DNA from: JBCCBI01 sp039034155
GTDB taxonomy: Bacteria > Deinococcota > Deinococci > Deinococcales > Trueperaceae
Assembly (NCBI GenBank): GCA_039034155.1
Contig: JBCCBI010000128.1
Coordinates: 1-13,088, forward strand
DNA length: 13,088 nucleotides
Reading direction: 5' to 3'
Below are positions 1-4,286 of the stretch, piece after piece; positions within the stretch are counted from its first letter, which is position 1; each line of letters opens with the position of its first letter. The position numbers were made by a program, and so were the translations under genes. The notes under the pieces were generated by a model, which was not told the DNA's origin, searched no databases, and saw only the letters and a program-made list of their open reading frames with translations.

Positions 1-44
1 CGGACGATGGAGAAAGAGTAAGCTACAACCCCATTCAGAGGTGA

Positions 45-197
45 TCATTTGGTCTTCTGTGCGTTGAGCACAACGGCGAGAGGAGTGCCGAGCGTAAGTG
101 CTGGCGGGACAACTTTAGACACCCAGCGTGAAGATGCTGCCGAATCTCGGGGTACTGACGCAGCTTGGCTAGACCGTCGTGATGATGCCAAACTCAT
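45..197 (-). CDS. Short ORF translationally coupled to the ABC ATPase; possible truncated permease start
   Basis: A 50-codon ORF begins with ATG at 197-195, overlapping the TGA of the ATPase gene by ATGA, and has a perfect AGGAGG Shine-Dalgarno at 210-205 with 7 nt spacing. The product starts MSLASSRRSSQAASVPRD, is Ser/Arg/Ala-rich, and then reads WVSKVVPPALTLGTPLAVVL before a TGA at 47-45. In NrtB/SsuC/TauC-type operons the gene after or before the ATPase is usually the permease, and the N-terminal shape (polar basic leader, then P-A-L-T-L entering a hydrophobic stretch) is compatible with a permease start, but the hydrophobic segment is only about 14 residues and ends at once. It may be a permease gene broken by an early stop or frameshift, or a small independent protein. 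A second ATG at 48-46 overlaps its stop (ATGA again) and is open to the window edge. The start is well supported; the identity is not. Confidence 0.45.
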   Translation of the reverse strand: MSLASSRRSSQAASVPRDSAASSRWVSKVVPPALTLGTPLAVVLNAQKTK

Positions 198-1120
198 GCG
201 GCAACCTCCTGTTTAGGTGAGTGTGTCTGAGTTGTCTCGCCTGACGTGCCTTCGCCCATAACACTTTCACCCATGACACTTTCGCCCATGACACTTTCAC
301 CCAGGGCACCTTCGCCCAGTGCCGCCACAACTCGCACAACCGTGTTGGAAAATACCTCGGAGCCACGGAAACTAGCGTCTCTAGCTTGATTTGTGTCAAT
401 GCTAATGGTTTCAACAATGCGGCCTGGTTGCGCGCTCATCACAGCAATACGGTCGGACAAATAGACAGCCTCAAACACATTGTGGGTGACAAAGACAACG
501 GTTGCACCCGTAGCCTCTTTAATACGTAAAAGTTCTTGATTGAGGCGTTGCCGAGTAATTTCATCAAGTGCGCCAAAGGGCTCATCCATCAACAGTAAAT
601 GCGGTGAGGTGACAAGGGCGCGTGCAATCGACACACGCATGCGCATCCCGCCGGAGAGTTCTTTGGGATAAGCTTTGGTGAACCCACCCAAACCAACTAG
701 CTCGAGTACCTCGCGAGCGCGGGCAGCACGTTCTTGCTTGCGAACACCCATGAGCTCTAAAGGCAGCATCACATTGCCAAGGACGCTACGCCACGGCAGC
801 AAGTTGGCGTCTTGAAAGACAAAGCCCAAGGGAAGCTGCTTGGGGCTATTTGGGGTTTGCCCTTCAACAAGGACCTCACCTGAGCTAGCCTCACCTAGAC
901 CCGCAATAATGCGTAGAAGCGTCGACTTGCCGCAACCAGAAGGACCTAGTAGAGACACAAACTCACCTGGATGAACGTCTAGGTGGACATCCTCGAGCGC
1001 ATGGGTGCCACTAGCATAAACTTTATCAACATTGCTTACGTGAACAAGACTATTGGTACTATTTGTTGGGGTGGATATGGTCACATCAACCTCTTTCAGG
1101 GCAAGGCGAGACCGAAACAT
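194..1120 (-). CDS. ABC transporter ATP-binding protein, nitrate/sulfonate/taurine family
   Basis: Cytoplasmic ATPase that would power a substrate-binding-protein-dependent importer for a small anion or organosulfur-like solute; the substrate cannot be read from the sequence. Visible motifs: Walker A GPSGCGKST at residues 59-67, Q-loop Q103 in VFQDANLLPW, signature LSGGM at 155-159, Walker B LLLMDE at 175-180 followed by the D-loop GALDE, and H-loop H213 in VTHN. The QDxNLLPW and AVMSAQPGRI wording is typical of the SsuB/TauB/NrtD group. The fold ends near residue 267; the remaining about 40 residues are an odd tail with five 5-aa units (GESVM type). Start: ATG 1120 gives the full frame but has no Shine-Dalgarno; GTG at 1084 has AGAGG 5 nt upstream and would give 296 residues without losing any domain, so it may be the true start. 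No permease or binding-protein gene is visible inside the window. Transcription probably starts from the promoter at 1296-1325. Confidence 0.93.
   Translation of the reverse strand: MFRSRLALKEVDVTISTPTNSTNSLVHVSNVDKVYASGTHALEDVHLDVHPGEFVSLLGPSGCGKSTLLRIIAGLGEASSGEVLVEGQTPNSPKQLPLGFVFQDANLLPWRSVLGNVMLPLELMGVRKQERAARAREVLELVGLGGFTKAYPKELSGGMRMRVSIARALVTSPHLLLMDEPFGALDEITRQRLNQELLRIKEATGATVVFVTHNVFEAVYLSDRIAVMSAQPGRIVETISIDTNQARDASFRGSEVFSNTVVRVVAALGEGALGESVMGESVMGESVMGEGTSGETTQTHSPKQEVAA
205..210 (-). promoter_or_regulatory. Ribosome binding site of the coupled short ORF
   Basis: AGGAGG on the minus strand, lying inside the last codons of the ATPase gene, 7 nt before ATG 197. It is the best Shine-Dalgarno in the window and is the main reason to believe that a gene really starts at 197. 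Confidence 0.7.
249..323. repeat. 15-bp tandem repeat, five units, in the 3' end of the ABC ATPase gene
   Basis: Units at 249-263, 264-278, 279-293, 294-308 and 309-323. On the coding strand they give LGEGA, LGESVM-type steps with three perfect GESVM units in the centre. The three central units differ only at synonymous positions (GGC/GGT, GTC/GTT), so the repeat is old enough to have collected silent changes while the peptide was kept. The outer units are degenerate. It lies downstream of all ATPase motifs, in a tail that ordinary family members lack. Confidence 0.9.
1082..1094 (-). promoter_or_regulatory. Ribosome binding site plus GTG: alternative start of the ABC ATPase
   Basis: On the minus strand AGAGG (1094-1090) is followed by 5 nt (TTGAT) and GTG (1084-1082), in frame with the ATPase. 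The upstream ATG at 1120 has no recognisable Shine-Dalgarno. The protein would then begin MTISTPTNSTNSLVHV, a normal-looking N-terminus for the family. Confidence 0.45.
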
Positions 1121-1143
1121 GATGTAAGTAGTAGAGTTATAGG

Positions 1144-1173
1144 TTAAAAACGCTTAGTTTAAAAACACTTGGT
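1144..1173. repeat. 15-bp tandem duplication in non-coding DNA
   Basis: Two adjacent units, TTAAAAACGCTTAGT (1144-1158) and TTAAAAACACTTGGT (1159-1173), match at 13 of 15 positions. The unit length is the same as in the coding repeats of this window although no reading frame has to be preserved here. It lies in the predicted 5' leader of the ABC ATPase transcript. Confidence 0.8.
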
Positions 1174-1201
1174 GGTAAGCGAGTCATTAAGATATCAGAT
1201 G

Positions 1202-1231
1202 CTAAATTTACGCAGTCTAAATTTACAGAGT
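1202..1231. repeat. Second 15-bp tandem duplication in non-coding DNA
   Basis: CTAAATTTACGCAGT (1202-1216) and CTAAATTTACAGAGT (1217-1231) match at 13 of 15 positions. It is unrelated in sequence to the duplication at 1144-1173, only 28 bp away. Confidence 0.8.
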
Positions 1232-1295
1232 TAAGAATGAGTAGTAATCACACCACACAAGTGACTAAAACGCAGTCATTACAACCAACCTACTG

Positions 1296-1325
1296 AGTAT
1301 AAAAATTCACCTGTTGCTGTGTCAA
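1296..1325 (-). promoter_or_regulatory. Sigma70-type promoter for the ABC ATPase gene
   Basis: On the minus strand: a perfect -35 TTGACA (1325-1320), an 18-bp spacer, and -10 TATACT (1301-1296, 5 of 6 matches). A start near 1289 would give a leader of about 170 nt (to ATG 1120) or about 205 nt (to GTG 1084). Two 15-bp duplications lie in that leader. Confidence 0.6.
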
Positions 1326-1352
1326 GGTAGTCGGGTTGCGATATCCTTAATT

Positions 1353-1361
1353 TGATAAAAT
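1353..1361 (+). promoter_or_regulatory. Weak extended -10 promoter candidate for the kinase-like gene
   Basis: TGATAAAAT fits an extended -10 (TGnTAAAAT, 5 of 6 in the hexamer). There is no good -35 at 16-18 bp; TTGCGA is only 14 bp upstream. If used, the leader to ATG 1683 would exceed 300 nt. No better rightward promoter was found. Confidence 0.25.
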
Positions 1362-1682
1362 GTGGCTTGGAGACGTTTGAAACCTCATAACACTACAGGT
1401 TTTGTGCGGCTGTGTCTAAGTAGTAGAAGCTGTTAATACTATCTTAACTTTATTCACAAGCTCGAGCCTCAAATACCGCAACCTCGGGCTTTAGTTGAGT
1501 ATGACCTAAGCGTTGCTCGAGCGATGTTAGCACGTGTAACAGTTACCCATGCAGATAGCTTCATCAATACCGATGTGTGATCGTAGAAGCATCTTGCAAG
1601 CACGATGGAAACGCTGTCCCTGAAGGCTATAACGCCAGAAGTAAGAGTTTTGTAAGAGTACATTTGCTAAGTTAAAGGCACT

Positions 1683-2783
1683 ATGCCTGCTCCCCTCCCA
1701 AATCATCTGCACAAACGTATGCCCAAAGACTATGCTGACGTCGGTAGTGCTGAGATGCACCTGAGTGATACATATGCTGAGCTAGATAGACTGCACACTG
1801 CACGAGGTAGTGTGCCTGAAAAGCAGGTACCTGGTACACAAATGCCCAATACAAAATTACCTGATACAAAAGCACCCAGTACAAAAGTACCCAGTACAAA
1901 AGTACCCAGTACAAAAGCATCTGGGCAAAGGACACCAGAAGCGAGTCCTCAGCAGTGTATTGCCAGTTTGCGTAGAGGGTTACTTGGTGCACGTTTGGCA
2001 CTGCTCGAGCACAGCTCGAGGCTCGTGAGATCGTATAGTAAAGGGCAAAGTCAGCATTTACAGCATGGTGTGCAGCAGCGTTTTCAGGGGCATATGTACA
2101 CGGCTCGAGTCACGAGGTTAGAACAACAACTAGATTACCTCGAGCGGCTACAGGGAGCGGCGAAACATGCTAACCAAGGTTCGCTAAACCGCCCGCCAGA
2201 TGATGGTATTTTTGAGGCTTGTGAGCAGGCCATTGAGAACGCACTTTATTTGCTCGAGCACGTACCCACTCCAAGCTACATGGTGGATTTAAATGAGGTG
2301 GTTTGGCGAGGTCTAACAAGCATGGTGGCAACAGGTTGTGTAGAAACAGGCATCACCATGACCCTGCCTATCATTTTAGGCAACCCGCAACTGCTTACTT
2401 GGCTCATGACCGAGCTACTCGCGGGCAGTGCGTTAAGTTGCTTGCAAGTAACCGCAGCTTGTCAACAGGATGTTTGCAAGAACCCCGCCTCCAAGAACCC
2501 CGCCTCCAAGAACCCTGCCTCTAAGAATCCTGCTTGTAACTACGACGCAAAGCCACTGCTCACAGTTGACTGTTTAGATACGGCTACGAATTGGCGTCTT
2601 AACGTGAGTGTAAGCAATGCAATCTGCACGACCTCGGGGGACACAGCCTCACAAATACGTCCTGCCCTAGGCTATGTTAAACACGCTATAGGGTTGCTCG
2701 AGGGTGACTTTTGGGTGGAGTCTGCCAGCGATGCAGAAAAAACCTTTTCACTAACTTTGCCCAAACGGTTGTCGTTCGCCTAG
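1683..2783 (+). CDS. Degenerate histidine-kinase-like protein with two repetitive inserts
   Basis: 366-aa soluble protein with no signal peptide or membrane segment. Start ATG 1683 has AAAGG 4 nt upstream. The C-terminal half resembles a GHKL ATPase of a sensor kinase: VDLNEVVWRGL and ILGNPQLLTWLMTELLAGSA (residues about 201-250) lie where the N-box region normally reads G-D-P-x-R-L-x-Q-V-L-x-N-L-L-x-N-A, and ALGYVKHAIGLLEG, DFWVESASDAEKTFSLTLP (329-360) match the last G-box helix and closing strands of the domain. The key N-box asparagine and the DxGxG motif are not visible, and no H-box is clear in the helical middle (residues 91-160), so catalytic activity is doubtful. Two inserts are low-complexity: seven 5-aa units of the VPSTK type (residues 44-78) and four KNPAS units (266-285), the second inside the ATPase-like domain. 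It may be a regulatory pseudokinase or a decaying gene. No response regulator is adjacent. Its 3' end overlaps the opposite-strand gene by 33 bp. Confidence 0.7.
   Translation: MPAPLPNHLHKRMPKDYADVGSAEMHLSDTYAELDRLHTARGSVPEKQVPGTQMPNTKLPDTKAPSTKVPSTKVPSTKASGQRTPEASPQQCIASLRRGLLGARLALLEHSSRLVRSYSKGQSQHLQHGVQQRFQGHMYTARVTRLEQQLDYLERLQGAAKHANQGSLNRPPDDGIFEACEQAIENALYLLEHVPTPSYMVDLNEVVWRGLTSMVATGCVETGITMTLPIILGNPQLLTWLMTELLAGSALSCLQVTAACQQDVCKNPASKNPASKNPASKNPACNYDAKPLLTVDCLDTATNWRLNVSVSNAICTTSGDTASQIRPALGYVKHAIGLLEGDFWVESASDAEKTFSLTLPKRLSFA
1812..1916 (+). repeat. 15-bp tandem repeat, seven units, in the kinase-like gene
   Basis: In-frame units at 1812-1826, 1827-1841, 1842-1856, 1857-1871, 1872-1886, 1887-1901 and 1902-1916. 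They translate to VPEKQ, VPGTQ, MPNTK, LPDTK, APSTK, VPSTK, VPSTK. The 3' units are nearly identical and divergence increases toward the 5' side, as if the array grew at its 3' end. A Pro at position 2 and T-K at the end of the unit suggest an extended, flexible linker. Confidence 0.92.
2478..2537 (+). repeat. 15-bp tandem repeat, four units, second array in the kinase-like gene
   Basis: Units at 2478-2492 and 2493-2507 are identical; 2508-2522 differs only silently; 2523-2537 is the degenerate end (KNPAC). They encode KNPAS x3 + KNPAC, inserted into the ATPase-like domain between LQVTAACQQDVC and PLLTVDC. The sequence is unrelated to the first array in the same gene. Confidence 0.92.
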
Positions 2784-3209
2784 TGTGCGTGCTGCTTTGT
2801 CTTGCATTGCGTTGAGCCCAGCCTGGTTCGGGTTAGGGAACTGTAAAAACGCGTTGATTTCTGTGTCGTAAACAGTCCAGCCGGTAGCTTCACACAGAGC
2901 TTCTAAGTATGGATAGGGATTCGTGCCTGCGCCGTAGCCAACGTTGAGTAAAACGCAGCTAATCATGTCTGCTTTTGATTGCACTGATGAAGCTGTGTGA
3001 GGGGCAAGATAAATTTTGATGGCGACATCACTGCGTTCAAGAAAAATATCTAAGGCTTGCCAATTAATACCATCCCAAACAGAGCTGATGGCGTTTTGGA
3101 TGGTTGCTCGAGACCCCATGACAGGCGGTGTGTAACCAGCAGCTTCAAAGCTAGCTCGAGCAGGTGGTGGTTCACCCTTAAAATCAAAGACAGCAAGTGT
3201 CCACGTCAT
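2751..3209 (-). CDS. Conserved-looking hypothetical protein, 152 aa
   Basis: I do not recognise the family. The product reads as a compact globular cytoplasmic protein with no signal peptide, membrane helix or low-complexity stretch: it begins MTWTLAVFDFKGEPPPARAS, and has a central IKIYLAPHTASS and a YLEALCEATGWTVYDTE stretch. ATG 3209 was chosen because GAGGA lies about 9 nt upstream; a TTG at 3215 would overlap the glycosyltransferase stop as TTGA but has its Shine-Dalgarno too close. The gene follows the glycosyltransferase with 2 nt between stop and ATG, so the two are almost certainly cotranscribed and coupled. Its last 33 bp overlap convergently with the 3' end of the kinase-like gene. 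Two CTCGAG sites lie inside it. Confidence 0.75.
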   Translation of the reverse strand: MTWTLAVFDFKGEPPPARASFEAAGYTPPVMGSRATIQNAISSVWDGINWQALDIFLERSDVAIKIYLAPHTASSVQSKADMISCVLLNVGYGAGTNPYPYLEALCEATGWTVYDTEINAFLQFPNPNQAGLNAMQDKAARTLGERQPFGQS

Positions 3210-3211
3210 AC

Positions 3212-4183
3212 TCAAGCTTCCTCGTCTAAGGTTGGCCCAAATCGACTAAGGAGTGTGTTGCTGCGTTTGAAACGTTGCACGAGGTGTGTGTGTGCCTGCC
3301 TCAGCTTGAGGTTGTGATGAGTGCGTGATAGGTAGCTCGAGTACATATACATAATTACACGATGCAGCCGTTGATAAAGTGGATTACGATATTGCTGCGA
3401 AAGCCGATAGCCACCGCGAAAACCTTCAACTACAAACGCAGGATCATCAGGCGTAGAACTGCCACCTAAGTGAATGACATTGGATTCATCAACAGTATTG
3501 GATTTATCAACAGTATTGGACTCATCAACAGTAGACGTGTCATCAAACTGACGCACATCAACAAGCTGGCACGTCCAGCCAGCTTGCCACAAGCGCCAGC
3601 ACCACTCCATATCCTCATTGTAGAATCGGTAGCTGCTATTCATGCCACCTACGGCTTCCACAGCCTCCCGTTTAACCATTTGCAAACACCCTGAAAGCCA
3701 CGGTACGCGCACACATTTTCCTAACCTAGCTCGTAGATAATGCCATCTATACAAAAATCCTTGAGGTTGCAAGTTACCCTCAGCGGTTGTGCAAACAGGC
3801 CCAACCATAGCTGTGTGAGTATCATCTAGTAAGATTGTTTTGAGGTATTTAAGTACAGATAGGCTCACAAAAACGTCCGCATTCATGTGAACGATGATTG
3901 GACTAGTGTTTGTGTTGAGGACGTGCTTGAGTCCCACATTAACCGCGTTTGCCATGCTGTGGTTGGGCGGTGTGAGTAGGGTGATGTCGGTAAACACAGA
4001 GTCAGCATCATTCAAGACAGTTTGCACTTGCTCGCGCACAGCTTTGGGTGAGGTATCCACAACAACAATCTGTAGTTTGATGGCGTCATCTTGCCCAGTT
4101 GAGTGCGCCAAATGCTGCAAGCAACGCGCCAATATGTCAGGTGTGTTGTAGTGAATGATGATGACAGGAAGCGGCTCAGTCAC
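3212..4183 (-). CDS. Family 2 (GT-A) glycosyltransferase, rhamnosyltransferase-like
   Basis: Cytoplasmic or membrane-associated enzyme that would transfer a sugar from a nucleotide donor to a surface polysaccharide or other acceptor; donor and acceptor are not readable. It opens with the GT2 strand PVIIIHYNTPDILARCLQHL (residues 6-25) and VVVDTSP (40-46). The metal-binding DxD-like site is MNADVF at 100-105. Downstream come PWLSGCLQMVKREAVEAVGG (161-180) and the acceptor/catalytic NEDMEWCWRLWQAGW (189-203), then VIHLGGSST (236-244), as in GT2 enzymes that act on O-antigen or exopolysaccharide. Between the last two motifs lies a 6-aa tandem repeat (residues 218-235), unusual for the family. 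Start GTG 4183: upstream the frame closes at a TAG after three codons, and there is no clear Shine-Dalgarno. Length (323 aa) is normal. Only 46 bp separate it from the terminator of the giant gene, so its own promoter must be very near, or it depends on readthrough. Confidence 0.88.
   Translation of the reverse strand: MTEPLPVIIIHYNTPDILARCLQHLAHSTGQDDAIKLQIVVVDTSPKAVREQVQTVLNDADSVFTDITLLTPPNHSMANAVNVGLKHVLNTNTSPIIVHMNADVFVSLSVLKYLKTILLDDTHTAMVGPVCTTAEGNLQPQGFLYRWHYLRARLGKCVRVPWLSGCLQMVKREAVEAVGGMNSSYRFYNEDMEWCWRLWQAGWTCQLVDVRQFDDTSTVDESNTVDKSNTVDESNVIHLGGSSTPDDPAFVVEGFRGGYRLSQQYRNPLYQRLHRVIMYMYSSYLSRTHHNLKLRQAHTHLVQRFKRSNTLLSRFGPTLDEEA
3479..3550 (-). repeat. 18-bp tandem repeat, three units plus a degenerate fourth, in the glycosyltransferase gene
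   Basis: Units at 3479-3496, 3497-3514 and 3515-3532, with a poorly matching fourth at 3533-3550. Coding strand: TVDESN, TVDKSN, TVDESN. The insert sits just before the VIHLGGSST motif, so it must be accommodated as a surface loop near the active site. It is the only array here with an 18-bp unit instead of 15 bp. Confidence 0.88.
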
Positions 4184-4229
4184 CTGTCTATGCTAACGCA
4201 TCACCTCATAACCTAAAGTTGATAGACAC

Positions 4230-4263
4230 AAAAAAGCGCACATCCAAATTTATGGATGTGCGC
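4230..4263 (-). terminator. Intrinsic terminator of the giant Calx-beta gene
   Basis: Perfect 11-bp stem (GCGCACATCCA at 4236-4246, TGGATGTGCGC at 4253-4263) with a 6-nt loop. Six A residues at 4230-4235 give a U6 tract on the minus-strand transcript. There is no T tract on the plus side, so it acts leftward, 23 bp past the stop codon of the giant gene. Confidence 0.9.
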
Positions 4264-4286
4264 TGGGGAGGCTAAGAGTTTAAAGC

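Larger units (their letters stand above)
1121..1682. other. Divergent intergenic control region
   Basis: About 560 bp without a convincing gene between the ABC ATPase (leftward) and the kinase-like gene (rightward). It holds the leftward promoter at 1296-1325, a weak rightward extended -10 candidate at 1353-1361, two 15-bp tandem duplications (1144-1173 and 1202-1231), two CTCGAG sites (1461, 1516) and an imperfect hairpin at 1459-1490 (stem AGCTCGAG against CTCGGGCT with one G-U pair). The long leaders on both sides (about 170 nt and over 300 nt) leave room for post-transcriptional control, but I recognise no riboswitch class. Confidence 0.6.

Noticed and set aside
1459..1490. Imperfect hairpin as an intrinsic terminator or tRNA remnant
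   Set aside because: The loop is long (16 nt), no T tract follows (only TTTAGTT), and no tRNA features are present; it mostly reflects a CTCGAG site facing CTCGGG.
1812..1916. CRISPR-like appearance of the short repeats
   Set aside because: The units are directly adjacent without unique spacers, keep a reading frame and have no cas genes near; they are coding minisatellites.
1469..2001. Minus-strand frames of 64, 77 and 106 codons under the start of the kinase-like gene
   Set aside because: The 106-codon frame is dominated by a repeated LLYWV pattern that is just the complement of the 15-bp array; none has a convincing start or domain.
3057..3317. Plus-strand frame of 86 codons across the glycosyltransferase/152-aa gene junction
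   Set aside because: It overlaps two well-supported minus-strand genes, has no Shine-Dalgarno and a composition unlike a real protein.
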